This document shows, piece by piece, positions 21,027 through 32,174 of a stretch of 64,000 bases of DNA. Each line of letters starts with the position of its first letter. Position 1 is the stretch's first letter. The position numbers and the translations under genes are program-made. The DNA lies in NCBI GenBank assembly GCA_963971535.1, contig OZ020589.1:86379796-86443795 (forward strand). The letters run 5' to 3'. The DNA is from Notolepis coatsorum. Its lineage: Eukaryota; Chordata; Actinopteri; Aulopiformes; Paralepididae. Below the pieces are notes generated by a model. It was not told where the DNA came from, searched no databases, and worked only from the letters and a program-made list of their open reading frames with translations.

Positions 21027-21114
21027 GGTTCATGACCACTAATGACTTCAGAGCTTCATGCTGCGATGGCTCCTAGAGGACAAGAACGGAGGTGCAGGAC
21101 CCGGCTGTCAAATG
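21027..21114 (+). other. exon-like segment c, copy 3 (decayed)
   Basis: The acceptor AG has become GG, the fourth position now reads as a stop (tga), and about 30 internal bases are missing. So this copy can no longer act as a coding exon, in contrast to copies 1 and 2. Confidence 0.4.
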
Positions 21115-21139
21115 GTTTGTAATGCTACAGTATAAATTA

Positions 21140-21568
21140 TTGTATTACCCATCACACTCACCATCAATGACTCCACCATCACCCCCTCCCCCCTAGTCCG
21201 CAACCTCTGTGTCATCCTCGACCCCACCCTCTCATTTGACCCCCATGTCCGCTCCATTGTCAAAACTTCATATTTTCACCTCTGCAACATTGCCAAAATC
21301 CATCACTGCCTCTACCCCCTGCTGCTGAATCCCTCATACACGCCTTCATCTCCTCCCTCCTGGACTACTGTAACTCCCTCCTCACTGGCATCACCTCCCG
21401 CTCCCTCCATAAACTGCAGATGGTCCAAAACTCAGCCGCCCGCCTCCTCACTAACACCCGGTCCCGCGAACACATCACTCCTGTCCTCCACTCCCTCCAC
21501 TGGCTCCCGATCAAGGAACGCATTAACTTCAAAACACTACTCCTTACCTTCAAAGCCCCCCAAAATTA
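21140..21568 (+). mobile_element. L2-type LINE fragment, ORF2 end
   Basis: Plus-strand pieces in more than one frame read VILDPTLSFDPHVRSIVKTS, YFHLCNIAKI, LDYCNSLLTG and MVQNSAARLL, then LHSLHWLPI, the characteristic C-terminal region of L2/CR1-group LINEs. Frame changes and loss of both ends make it a dead fragment. It lies directly before the fold-back element's left flank. Confidence 0.85.
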
Positions 21569-21744
21569 ATTGCCCATTTCCACGTCAAACAGCCTGCAAA
21601 CTACCTGGCGTTCTATCGCCATGCTCTAAGACAAACTCTAACCTTAACCAACTTCGAAGAGTGCCTAAGCTTAACCAGTGTAAAAACAGGCGTCGGCCAA
21701 TCAGAGAGCGTCTCCGAGAAATGCGGCTTGGTTTGGTATTCACG

Positions 21745-23493
21745 CATCCGGGCTACCCAGACAGGATAAGCAATCGAGCCTGGATGCAATCGAACTGACT
21801 TCTGGCCTATCACTGCACGGCTTTGTCAGTCATGTGATCACACCAACCCGGGAGAAAGATGGCGGTATATACATACGGTGGGGAGAGAAATATACATTCG
21901 GTGGGGAGAGAATATATACATATGATGGGGAGAGAATATATACATGCGGTGGGGAGGAGACTGTACATTAGGAGGGGGTGGGTGGGAGAGAAATATACAT
22001 ATAATAGACAGTCTCCCCACTGTATGTATATATTCTCTCCCCACCATATGTATATTTCTCTCCCACCCACCCCCTCCTAATGTACAGTCTCCTTTCCACC
22101 GTATGTATATATTCTCTCCCCACCATATGTATATTTCTCTCCCACCCCCTCCTAATGTAAAGTCTTCTCCCCACCGTATGTATATATTCTCTCCCACCCC
22201 CTCCCAATGTACAGTCTCCTCCCCACCGTATGTATATATTCTCTCCCCACCATATGTATATTTCTCTCCCACCCGCTCCTAATATACAGTCTCCTCCCCA
22301 CCGTATGTATATATTCTCTCCCCACCGTATGTATATTTCTCTCCCACCCACCCCCTCCTAATGTACAGTCTCCTCCCCACCGTATGTATATATTCTCTCC
22401 CACCCCCTCCTAATGTACAGTCTCCTCCCCACCGTATGTATATATTCTCTCCCCACCATATGTATATTTCTCTCCCACCCGCTCCTAATATACAGTCTCC
22501 TCCCCACCGTATGTATATATTCTCTCCCCACCGTATGTATATTTCTCTCCCACCCACCCCCTCCTAATGTACAGTCTCCTCCCCACCGTATGTATATATT
22601 CTCTCCCACCCCCTCCTAATGTACAGTCTCCTCCCCACCGTATGTATATATTCTCTCCCATCCGTATGTATATTTCTCTCCCACCCACCCCCTCCTAATG
22701 TACAGTCTCCTCCCCACCGTATGTATATATTCTCTCCCACCCCCTCCTAATGTACAGTCTCCTCCCCACCGTATGTATATATTCTCTCCCCACCGTATGT
22801 ATATATTCTCTCCCACCCCCTCCCAATGTACAGTCTCCTCCCCACCGTATGTATATATTCTCTCCCCACCATATGTATATTTCTCTCCCACCCGCTCCTA
22901 ATATACAGTCTCCTCCCCACCGTATGTATATATTCTCTCCCCACCGTATGTATATTTCTCTCCCACCCACCCCCTCCTAATGTACAGTCTCCTCCCCACC
23001 GTATGTATATATTCTCTCCCACCCCCTCCTAATGTACAGTCTCCTCCCCACCGTATGTATATATTCTCTCCCCACCATATGTATATTTCTTTCCCACCCG
23101 CTCCTAATATACAGTCTCCTCCCCACCGTATGTATATATTCTCTCCCCACCGTATGTATATTTCTCTCCCACCCACCCCCTCCTAATGTACAGTCTCCTC
23201 CCCACCGTATGTATATATTCTCTCCCACCCCCTCCTAATGTACAGTCTCCTCCCCACCGTATGTATATATTCTCTCCCCTCCGTATGTATATTTCTCTCC
23301 CACCCACCCCCTCCTAATGTACAGTCTCCTCCCCACCGTATGTATATTCTCTCCCCAACGTATGTATATATACCGCCATCTTTCTCCCGGGTTGGTGTGA
23401 TCACATGACTGACAAAGCCGTGCAGTGATAGGCCAGAAGTCAATTCGATTGCATCCAGGCTCGATTGCTTATCCTGTCTGGGTAGCCCGGATG
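21745..23493. mobile_element. fold-back element with ~135-bp terminal inverted repeats
   Basis: The left arm from catccgggctacccagacag (21745) through gggagaaagatggcggtata (about 21880) recurs inverted from about 23360 to 23493, with one mismatch and one small length difference noted by eye. Between the arms, purine-rich units run to about 22010 and then flip to the complementary strand for the rest (satellite 22011-23370). No transposase and no clear target duplication. It may be a fold-back type element or an inverted duplication; a single-stranded copy would form one long hairpin. Confidence 0.8.
22011..23370. repeat. satellite with 206-bp higher-order repeat
   Basis: Basic steps are tgtacagtctcctccccacc, gtatgtatatattctctccc and atatgtatatttctctccca. 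They combine into a higher-order unit of exactly 206 bp: identical segments start at 22207 and 22413, and again at 22826 and 23032. The many overlapping frames on both strands (MYSLLPTVCIYSLP and GREYIHTVGRR types) only mirror this repeat. Confidence 0.95.
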
Positions 23494-23499
23494 ATGGTT

Positions 23500-23890
23500 T
23501 TTTACATCGAATTTTATACACCGCAATTATGCATAGAATTTTTTATATTGAATTTTATTATGCATTCGAATTTTTTACATTGAATTTTTATTTCACATAG
23601 GTAAATTCGGAGCAAAAAAATTCAGTTACATGATTTTCAAAGTAATTATTTTCAATGCTATAAATTCGGTGTCTGATAAAATTCAAAAATCAGATACATG
23701 TTTTCAAAGTAATTATTTTCAATGCTATAAATTCGGTGTCTGATCAAATTCAAAAATCAGATACATGTTTTTAAAGTAATTATTTTCAATGCTATAAATT
23801 CGGTGTCTGAAAAAATTCAGATACATGTTTTCAAAGTAATTATTTTCAATGCTATAAATTCGGTGTCTGATCAAATTCAAATACTTCTGT
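23500..23890. repeat. AT-rich minisatellite, ~66-bp unit
   Basis: About four copies of a unit with caaagtaattattttcaatg, ctataaattcggtgtctgat and aaattcaaaaatcagataca at 23625-23880. They are preceded by related gaattttt-rich sequence starting right after the fold-back element. Confidence 0.9.
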
Positions 23891-24701
23891 CACTCATTTG
23901 CTTCCATACTGTGGCTCTTGTTGTATTTTGTTATCTTGCTTTCCTTCTCTCTCTTCTCTCTCTCCTCTCTCTTCTCTCTCTCTCCATCTCTCATCCTCTT
24001 CTCTTCTGTCTTCGTTCTGTCGTGCTATAGAGATGCTGTCATTCATTCATAACCAAACCAAAAGACATTTATAAACAATGTCTTACTAAATGCAGGCTTT
24101 CAATTACAACTGAACGGCCATATCACTTGGTTTTTGTATTAATTCTCCTAAAAAAAATTGCTAAGCTAGACTAACATAGACGTTTAAGTGAAAGTACACA
24201 CTTGAGTAAAAGTCAAAGTTTCTACTTTTAAATGTACTTAAGTAGTAAACAGTGAACTTTTTTTCTGACTGTCTATATTCTTCTGCTAGCAGGTGTTTAA
24301 TCAAAGATCCCCTGTGGGAGAAGCTGTTGCAGGGGAACAATGGGTTAATTTCATTGGAGGCTTTATCGTTGGGTTCAGAGAGGAGGATGTGATATTTTTT
24401 GTTAATAAATGTTTAAATATCTATTCAAGTTGTCATTTTTAACTGGAAAAAGTAGCATGTATGAGGGTAATTGTTACTTTACTTGATATTTGAGCTTCAC
24501 TGCAGAATGATGTATATTGTGTACATACACTGAGAATATATTTCAGTGAATATTTCAATGAGGGACATGCCAATACTGAATTGGTAAAGGGAAGGGTCCT
24601 TAAATATGTGGCATTGTATTACTAATCAACCATTTCCTACTGTATTTCCGGTAATGTACGGTCATAGGCAGATAGTGGAGTAGCTCTGGCAGAATACTGG
24701 G
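23891..24701. other. gene-free stretch with CT-rich run and a hAT-like scrap
   Basis: 23940-24010 is a ctct-rich low-complexity run. 24175-24260 (cttgagtaaaagtcaaag, aaatgtacttaagtagtaaa) is a piece of the 'acttaagta' repeat seen at 13495. The rest is AT-rich without a coding frame. Confidence 0.55.
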
Positions 24702-24806
24702 TACACAGTAAATTCCGCTGACTCAAACTGAGTACATTTCACTCAAACTGAGTAAAATGTCTTTACTCAGTTTGAGTCAAATCTACTCTGCGTAATTTAC
24801 TGTGTA
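24702..24806. mobile_element. palindromic MITE, 105 bp
   Basis: TACACAGTAAATT at the left and AATTTACTGTGTA at the right, with inner gactcaaactgagta / tttactcagtttgagtc also inverted. The whole element folds into a hairpin. This end sequence is widespread in teleosts. No transposase. Confidence 0.75.
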
Positions 24807-24819
24807 GTACCAGTATTGC

Positions 24820-25130
24820 ATTGGCAGTGTCGGCTAGGCTTCGGGCAACCAAACCTGGCCCAATGTGTGTGGGTCGCATCTGGGCTGCTTTAGGCAACCG
24901 GACGTTCACCGCTTCCGGCAACCCCGGACATGGCCCAGTGTACTCTGGCCAGAATCGGCCAGTCAGTCATTGCCGCCTACTGGGCCGATTCCGCCAATTC
25001 CGGACGTTCACCGCTTCCGGCAACCCCGGACCTGGCCCAGTGTACTCGGGCCGGAATCGGCCAGTCAGTCTTTGCCGCCTACTTGGCCGACTCTGGCAAC
25101 CGGACTTGGGCCGACTAATTTCTTCCGGCC
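24820..25130. repeat. GC-rich ~120-bp tandem repeat, about 2.5 copies
   Basis: The unit includes ggacgttcaccgcttccggc, aaccccgga, tggcccagtgtactc and gaatcggccagtcagtc. Two full copies lie at 24900-25090 with partial units on each side. Composition resembles the 60-bp array at 13799, but the units are not the same sequence. Open frames across it are by-products. Confidence 0.85.
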
Positions 25131-25139
25131 TGCCGGATA

Positions 25140-25856
25140 CAAGATATTTAGGCTAATTGCTTCTTTGGACTAGTGTCTGTGGCCTGAGGGTTGCAGCTAG
25201 TATTGTATTTGTAGCCTGTTGGCTAGAATTTGTTTGTAGCCTAATTGTTTGTATGCCAGTGTTGGGGAAGTAGCACGTGATTTGTGTTCTTGGGGGTGTT
25301 TGTTGTTTGGTATTTGGGGGAAAGTAGCAGTTTGTTTGTGCAGATTTCTTGTGGTGGAGATTTGTTACTTTGTTTTGTTTGTTTATTGCTTGTGTTGAGG
25401 CTTTGGAGTTTGATGCCTTAATCAAACCAAAAATCCCCAGGTAGGCGAAGAGGGCAGGTTTCCAATAGGGGGACTTGTCTTGGTATTTTCTTTTTTAGGC
25501 GGCCGCAAAAACGTAGGCAGAGGCAGGCACTGGCATAGGCGCTCTTGTCCTCTCGGGAGCACGTCTCTGGCTCAGAGGAGTGGCTGTATAACAGGTACTT
25601 TTTCTGCCCAGAGAGTTCTAGTGCATCAGTACCCCCTACAGGTAGTGGCACGAAGATTGAGGTTTTGAGGTAGTTAGTTAGTTAGTTAGGACCTGTAGTT
25701 AGTCAGGGGGGGAGGTTTCATTTGATCAGACTGTTTGTTTTTTAATGGTATTCACGCTTCATTGTCCCAGCATAGGTTTTGTTTGTTTTGTAGGCCTGTG
25801 TCGTATGGCACTTTGTTTGTGAGTGCGGCTCACTTTGTTTAGGCCAATAGTGCACT
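25140..25856 (+). other. leader-like region upstream of the gag-like frame
   Basis: GT-rich sequence (repeated tttgtttg steps) without a sustained plus-strand frame; possibly the untranslated leader of the LTR fossil that follows. No first LTR is recognisable in it. Confidence 0.35.
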
Positions 25857-26789
25857 ATGGCACTCAGTTTTGAGCGGCAGAAGGAACTTCTGATACGGCA
25901 GCACAGACGAGAGTTGGCTTTACAAGAGGCAAAGCACAGACAAGAGTTCGCTTTGGAGGAGATTAGGCAGAAGGCTGAGCTTGCCGAATATATAGATCTG
26001 CAGCATAGGGAGCTGGATTTATTGTTTTCTCCTCGTCCACCATTGTCTGTGTTCCCTGTTTCTGTGCCTAACATTTCTCTCATTTCAGGTTTGGGAAGTG
26101 GTGTTATGCAGAGAGGTGTGCAAGCTGGGTTGCCTGTAGTTGGTGTGGACATCGACCTGGGTAACAATCTTGCTGGGGTGCGGGTGTGGGCCGAGGGGCC
26201 TCTCCCAAGTGTAGTCACCCAAGACTCTCCTAGTCCAGCACCCCAAGACTCTCCTAGTCCAGAACCACAAGACTCTCCTAGTCCTATGTTTGACGGTGTT
26301 GACAATGACAACGTATCAAATGTTGTCATTGAGCATCCAGCCTGTGCAGTGGCACAGGAAATGACAGCAACGTGTGATGCACAGGGGGTTGCCCAAGGCG
26401 CGGATGTTGAGTCTGTTCATCTTAGTTTGGTTCTGCCTGACCCATTTCAGTCCATGTCACAGTCTGATTTGGCTACAGGGGTGGAAATTGATCCGGCTTG
26501 GGAAACGCTGTTAGATACAGCCGTGCCATTTGAGAATATGGATGAGGCAAATGTTATCTCAAATGTTATTGCCAAAGGCGGAGATGCATTAACATGTGAT
26601 CATGTGGACCTCCTGACGCCCACCACCTTTTGCCCATCTAAAGGGGGGGGGGGGATAATGGGGAATGCATTAATGTTTCTTTCTGTTCCACCTCTCCAGT
26701 GGCCATTCCTGAGGAGGGACTGCCATTGCTCCTACTGGCTTCCAAAGAGGTCTCCCAGGAGGTCACAGGGTTTAGCCTTGATGACCTGA
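25857..26789 (+). pseudogene. gag-like section of the LTR fossil
   Basis: A 310-residue frame starts with a charged helical segment (RQKELLIRQHRRELALQEAK), like the amino end of gag proteins in fish gypsy-type elements. It then has a low-complexity QDSPSP triplet repeat near residues 122-143 and an acidic tail. No zinc knuckle is seen. The assignment rests on layout and the following LTR, so it is tentative; it could be an unrelated hypothetical frame. Confidence 0.4.
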
Positions 26790-26887
26790 GGTTTGGTGAG
26801 AAAGTTGGTGGTCCCATGACTATTCAGAGTGAGATGGTTGGGAAGGAGAAAATGAAAACGAAAAAAAAGAGAAAGGAAAAGAGAACT

Positions 26888-26910
26888 AAAAAAAAAAAAA
26901 AAAAAAAAAA
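26888..26910. repeat. poly-A run
   Basis: About 21 consecutive A within an A/G-rich stretch (26850-26925). Confidence 0.85.
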
Positions 26911-26990
26911 GAAGATAAAATCTATTTATGGTCGTTGTGCTGAGATGGAGGATGTTGTTGTGCCCCGCAACTTTCCAGCACCTGATGACA

Positions 26991-27080
26991 TGCGTCTGGG
27001 CATGGTTGACCGTTTAAGTTTGCGTCTGGGCATGGTTGACCGTTTAAGTTTACGTCTGGGCATGGTTGACCATTTAAGTT
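26991..27080. repeat. 30-bp tandem triplicate
   Basis: Three copies of tgcgtctgggcatggttgac followed by cgtttaagtt, exact 30-bp period, with two point differences. Confidence 0.9.
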
Positions 27081-27735
27081 TATGGCGACCTTATAGGGTT
27101 GACTATTGTTTTGATGTGCATCACCTTTTAACCTTCTGTTCTTCTCGTCTCGTTTGCTCCCCCAATCTCTTCTGTCTCTTGTTCTCTTAATTTGCTTCTT
27201 AGGATCCTATGTTGCAGAGAGCGGAGGCAGGAGGGTGAGGGGAAAGGGTGACCGGTCCGCAGGGGTGTTGGAGATGATTTGTGGTGTTGTTAATTCTTTG
27301 ACTGTTGTATTATAAGCCTAGGGCTAATTTTGATAATGCACAAAGAGGCCTAACCTGAGGCCTAACCCTTAACCTATGTGGGGTATGCTTGATAGGTTGG
27401 TTGGAAACGCCATTTAGCTCTGTAGATAAAATATCCCTTTTTGGCCCATGTGTTTGATTGTTGACTTTTGTGCTTTGTAATTTGTATTTGTGTGCTCCTC
27501 TGGTGTGCAACTCTTGTTTTGTCTGTTCCCCAATCCCTACTGTCTCCTGCTCTCTTAAAATAGCTACCTAGGGCCCTATGTTGCTGAGAGCGGAGGCAGG
27601 ATGGTGAGGGGAATGGGTGAAGGGTAAACCTATGTTGAATTTGGGAAAAAGTATTATTGTTACATTTGGGTTAGTCACTTATAAATAAAAATGTAATTTG
27701 TTAACAGGGTAGAACCCTTGTCTTTAGGGGGAGGG

Positions 27736-28111
27736 TGTGACGACCCCCACTCTACCTGCAATGGGGAGTCTTCTGACTCAAAGAGCAGGTTGGAGTGGGT
27801 AGGTCATTACCCCAATTTGAATCACCTGTGCAGTGCAGAGAGCTGCCTGCACACACAGTATATATGTTTCCCTTGTCTAACCCTTCTGTCTGTTTCTCCC
27901 ATCTGCCTTTCCACTTCAGACACCACAGGTTGTATCAGCCACCAAGTGAACCATCTTGGGATCCTTATCCATTCTGATACATACCTATTTGTTTATGCTT
28001 TTGATGTTTAATCAATTATTGTTTTTAGATAGGATTAAATAAATCATTGTTGTTAAATTGAACTCTCATGTGTTGACTTCCTTTATATGACAAACCTCTT
28101 CTGGTTCGTCA
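27736..28111 (+). repeat. 3' LTR of the gypsy-like fossil
   Basis: Starts TGTGACGACC right after a purine tract and ends TCGTCA, a short inverted match to its start. aataaa-type polyadenylation signals lie near 28029-28038. About 376 bp, an ordinary gypsy LTR length. Confidence 0.65.
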
Positions 28112-28784
28112 TAATACATATTTCTTCATTCTAACTTTTAAGGTTTAATTTCATCTGCATCTGTGCCCATTCTCATGTCCTCCCCAAATTCCAAGGCTGT
28201 GACCACCCCTGTTGTCGTTAACACCTTCCCCCGCTGGTCCAGGCCTCCTAGGGTGCTCACACCTTTTAAGGAATTAAATGACATCTACTAACTCAGTCCT
28301 AACTAAAGTAATCATAGTCTTGTTTGGACTTTTTTGGACTGATACCTGTTACATGGGGAATAATTGTATTAGTGTCATCTGGTTTATATTAAAATAAACA
28401 GTGTATCCTATAACGTGTATTTTCTGATACTAATACTTTATTACCTGCACCCATCCTTGAAGCTAGCCGTTTTCCCTTATTCATCACAGTTCCTTTGTCT
28501 AAAAAGTCTGTGTCCTTATCTTTGCGTCCTGTCTTGAGGCCATCTGCCAGAGTTTAACAACACTCTAATTGCTATGCTAATTGATGATCAACAGATGCGA
28601 CCTCGCCTGTGTTTACGAGCATACCGTTCCCATGAAACCGAGTTATATGGTTGAATATAACCACAGTCCCATTAAACAATACCCTTTGTTGTCTGTTAAC
28701 CAAGTAACTATTCATTAATTTAATAGAACATTCATTGAAATTATATGCTAATAGCTTCCTGAGCTATTAGCTATACAATGTCCA
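28112..28784. other. no recognisable feature
   Basis: AT-rich sequence; no family motif or sustained frame. A doubled atacaatgtc step at 28774-28792 lies at the start of LINE A and could be part of its insertion scar. Confidence 0.4.
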
Positions 28785-30510
28785 TACAATGTCGCCCGTT
28801 TTACCTCCCCCGAGAATTCACCGCCATAATCATGACGGCGGTATACATCCCACCCCAAGCGGATACCGCCAGGGCCCTGGCGGACCTACAGGGACAACTA
28901 AAGAAACATGAGATCAAGCACCCAGACACGGCCATGATCATAGCTGGCGATTTCAATCAGGCAAATCTGAAGAATGTGATGCCAAACTTTTTTCAGCACA
29001 TCGCTTGCACCACCAGCGGAGGAAATACGCTTGACCATTGTTACACCCCGTTTAGAGCCGGTTACAAGGCAGTACCGGCCCCTCCATTAGCTGGAGCAAC
29101 GAGCACATCTGATCACGACGCCATCTTGCTTATCCTCGCCTATCGGCAGAGATCACGTGACGCTATCGTGTCACGTGAGGTAAGGAAGTGGTCTGACCAA
29201 TCAGAGGCCACGCTACAGGATGCACTCGATGACGTCGACTGGGGAATGCTTCAGGTGAGCTCCAGTGACGTCAGTGAGTTTGCTGATGTTGTTGTTAGCT
29301 TTATAGCAACGCTAGCTGACGGTATTGTCCCCACGAAAAAGTTTTGGGTCTTCCCGAACCAGAAACCATGGGTTGACAATACTATCCGAGTGGCACTGCT
29401 TATAACCTGGGCAGAGCGTCAGGAAATATGGACGAGTATAAAGCTGCAGTCTATACTCTGCGCAAGGCTGTAAAGCCTGCTAAGAGGACATACGCTGGCA
29501 AGATAGAGGAACAAATGGCCCAGAACGACACAAGAGGTCTATGGCGAGGACTACGGACGATAACTGACTACAAAGTCAGCGCCCCCTCAATGGGGAGTGC
29601 CGACGCCTCTCTCGTGGACCAGCTCAACTCCTTTTACGCGAGGTTCGGTGCGATGGGATAACAAGATGGATACTTAAGTCATGTGCTAACCAGCTAGCCC
29701 CAGTGTTCACTACCATATTTAATCTATCCCTGGCTGAGTCCGTGGTCCCTGCCTGCTTCAAGGTGTCCACTATAATACCGGTATCAAATGACTACAGACC
29801 GGTGGCACTCACCTCTGTGGTCATGAAATGTTTTGAGAGGCTGGTTAAGGATTACATTTGTGCCTCCCTACCCAGTGATATGGACCCTTTCCAATTTGCA
29901 TACAGGCCAAACAGGTCCACTGATGATGCGGTCTCTCAGGTACTACACAGCACCCTCTCTCACCTAGACAGCCAGCAGTGGGACTATGTGAGACTGTTGT
30001 TCATTGACTATAGCTCAGCGTTCAACACCATACTGTAGTCCCCACCAGACTGGTGGACAAGCTGATCGAGCTGGGTTTGAGCTCCGCTCTGAGCGCCTGG
30101 ATACTGGACTTTCTGAGTGAAAGGCCTCAGGCGGTCAGGGTCGGGGGTCAGACCTACAACACCATCACCCTGAGTATCGGGTCCCCCCAGGGCTGTGTTC
30201 TGAGCCCCCTGCTGTATTCACTCTACACACATGACTGTGTGGCCAAGTTAAACTCCAACACCATAGTGAAGTTTGTGGATGATACAGTGGTGGTGGGGCT
30301 GATCTCTGACAACGATGAGAAGGCCTACCGGGAGGAGGTTGATGCACTGGCACGGTGGTGTCAGGACAACAGCCTGCTCCTAAACATTGGTAAAACCAAG
30401 GAGCTGATCGTGGATTTTAGAAGAACACAGCAGGGGACACACACACCACTGTGGATAAACGGGGCTACCGTGGACAGGGTGAGCAGCTTTAAGTACCTGG
30501 GGGTCCACAT
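28785..30510 (+). mobile_element. LINE A, part 1 (endonuclease end and reverse transcriptase)
   Basis: Endonuclease motifs appear in the first frame (AVYIPPQAD, IIAGDFNQANL, TSDHDAILL near residues 22-118), followed by the RT domain in later frames ([65 protein letters not shown]). The catalytic box reads FVDD where FADD/YADD is usual. The copy is 5'-truncated, has a deletion joining the linker to the RT near 29650, and has frame changes near 29470, 29660 and 30040. It stops at 30510 in FKYLGVH and resumes at 35736. CR1/L2-group fish LINE. Confidence 0.9.
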
Positions 30511-30874
30511 GGGGGAGAGGACGCTGGCGCTGCTTGCTGCCGCTTCTCCCTGTCGGTCGAGTTTTAATGTTAATTCTTTATTGTTTTATTGTCGTTTTTA
30601 AACCTATCTTGACCACTTTTTAAACTCCTACTGCTACCTGTGGAGCCAGTTATTTTTAGCCTTTGGCTTTTAGCTTCTTAGCCCCCCTCTGGAACCTGTT
30701 AAACTGTTTGTTTGTCTGGTCACAGAGTGGTTTGCCTACCTGCCGGCGTGCTTCTTTTTTCTACACCGACCATCCTGGTGTTCTCGCCGAATTCAAGCGG
30801 CATCATCTATCACCTGCCAGGCTGGCACAGCTTTCCACCCCCATACGAGTGCTTCATGGCTAGAAGCTAGCGTC

Positions 30875-31720
30875 ATGATCGGATCTTACTCCATCGGAAT
30901 GCTGCAATATTCCATCTCGCAGCTGCTGAGACACAACTGCACAAATATTCCAACCTGCCTTCCAACCAGAAAACAACTGAAACTCCTTCCCCGGCCCCGG
31001 TACATCCACAGGAGTTCCCAGAGGAAAGTTGTTTACACGCAACAACAGCAGCACGGAGCCCCACGGCTTGGTCAGTCGATCCCCACTGTTGCAGTGCTAC
31101 GACGTCATCAGAGCGCTCCCTCTCTGCAACCTTGTAGCTCCGTGAACATTGCGAGCACTAGGTGGCACAGAAAACACGGAGTGGATTCCAGTGTTTTACG
31201 GCCCCTCCTAAAACACACAACACCGTCCACTGTTAAAATAGAACTTTTAAACGTTCGATCCCTCACGTCAAATTCTTGCTCCATCCACGAGCACATTCTG
31301 GACAGAGGGATAGACGTGATGTGTCTTTGTGAGACTTGGCATCAGCCAGGGACCTACTCTGTCCTTAATGAAGCCTGTCCCCCCGGTTACACCTACCTAG
31401 AGAAAGCCTGCAGTACTAGGCGCCGTGGCGGCGGTGTGGCCATTCTACATCGAGGTGGAATAGAGCTGACCCCCCTCCCCCTGCCCCAGCCCTCCTCATT
31501 CGAGTGCCTTGCTGCAAGGTGCAAACCCCCCTTCCCCATGACCATACTGGTCATCTACTGGCCACCCAAACCAAACCCAGCATTTATTCCCGAAATACAT
31601 GACCTCCTAACCACCCTCTATACTACATCTGCAAACATGGTAATTCTCAGTGACATTAACATTCATGTTGACACCCCCTCATGTCACTCTTGCCCCTCCT
31701 GCCTTCTCCTCAGCCAGTGA
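30875..31720 (+). pseudogene. LINE B apurinic-type endonuclease segment
   Basis: Residues about 122-275 match the amino half of an L2 ORF2 endonuclease: ELLNVRSLTSNS (first metal-binding Asn region), MCLCETWH (catalytic Glu), RRGGGVAILHRGG and ILSDINIHVD (usual form G-D-F-N-I-H-V-D; here S-D-I-N). The frame then runs out at 31720, and the SDH end of the endonuclease is missing because of a deletion around 31690-31775. A proposed first 120 residues are poorly conserved and may be 5' UTR. Confidence 0.8.
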
Positions 31721-31774
31721 CTCAGTAGGCTACTACAACAAAGCCCTGAGTGGCCTCCTGGATGTTCACGTCCC

Positions 31775-32174
31775 GTGAAATCCAAGATGGTCACGTTCAC
31801 ACGCTCTGCCCCCTGGTACACCAGCGAGCTGAGGGAGATGAAGGTGGCTGGCCGTGTCCTTGAGCGACGCCTCACTGCGTCGGGACTCACCGTGCACAGA
31901 GAGGTCTACAGAGAGCACCAAAAGGCCTACTCCAAAGCCCTGAAGGACGCTCGGTCACGGTTCTACTCCAACATCATCAACAATAGCCCCGGCAATTCTA
32001 AACAGCTTTTTTCCACCATACACCACCTCCTCAAACCCCAAACCCAGGCACACAGAGAGACCACTGAGAAGCGGTGTAATGACTTCATGTTATTTTTTAC
32101 AGACAAAGTTGAGGGCATCCGCTCTCTCCTCCCCGGCTCCTCTTCTTCACCTGCTCCACCTGCTGTCTTACAGC
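31775..32174 (+). pseudogene. LINE B linker between endonuclease and RT
   Basis: Reads TRSAPWYTSELREMKVAGRV, HQKAYSKALKDARSRFYSNI and FFTDKVEGIRSLLPG, the typical linker of L2 ORF2. It is cut after AVLQ by hAT C and continues PEVSQLLR at 33043. A one-base shift near 33095 separates it from the next segment (SSMCALDPLPTALVK, 33113-33342). Confidence 0.85.

Larger units (their letters stand above)
25857..28111 (+). mobile_element. gypsy-like LTR retrotransposon fossil, partial
   Basis: A gag-like segment and a 3' LTR preceded by a purine tract (ttagggggaggg) are visible. The enzyme genes and a 5' LTR are not, so it is a broken remnant with probably several breaks. A ~100-bp piece (gagagcggaggcaggagggt) occurs twice, near 27210 and 27585. 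The LTR edge TGTGACGACC is typical of fish Ty3/gypsy elements. Age cannot be set without the second LTR. Confidence 0.6.

Noticed and set aside
21810-23521. More than twenty overlapping frames with MYSLLP or GREYIHTV motifs
   Set aside because: Shadows of the 206-bp satellite; copies are identical at DNA level, including silent positions.
31684-31890. Minus-strand frame across the LINE B deletion
   Set aside because: No motif; antisense of LINE coding sequence.
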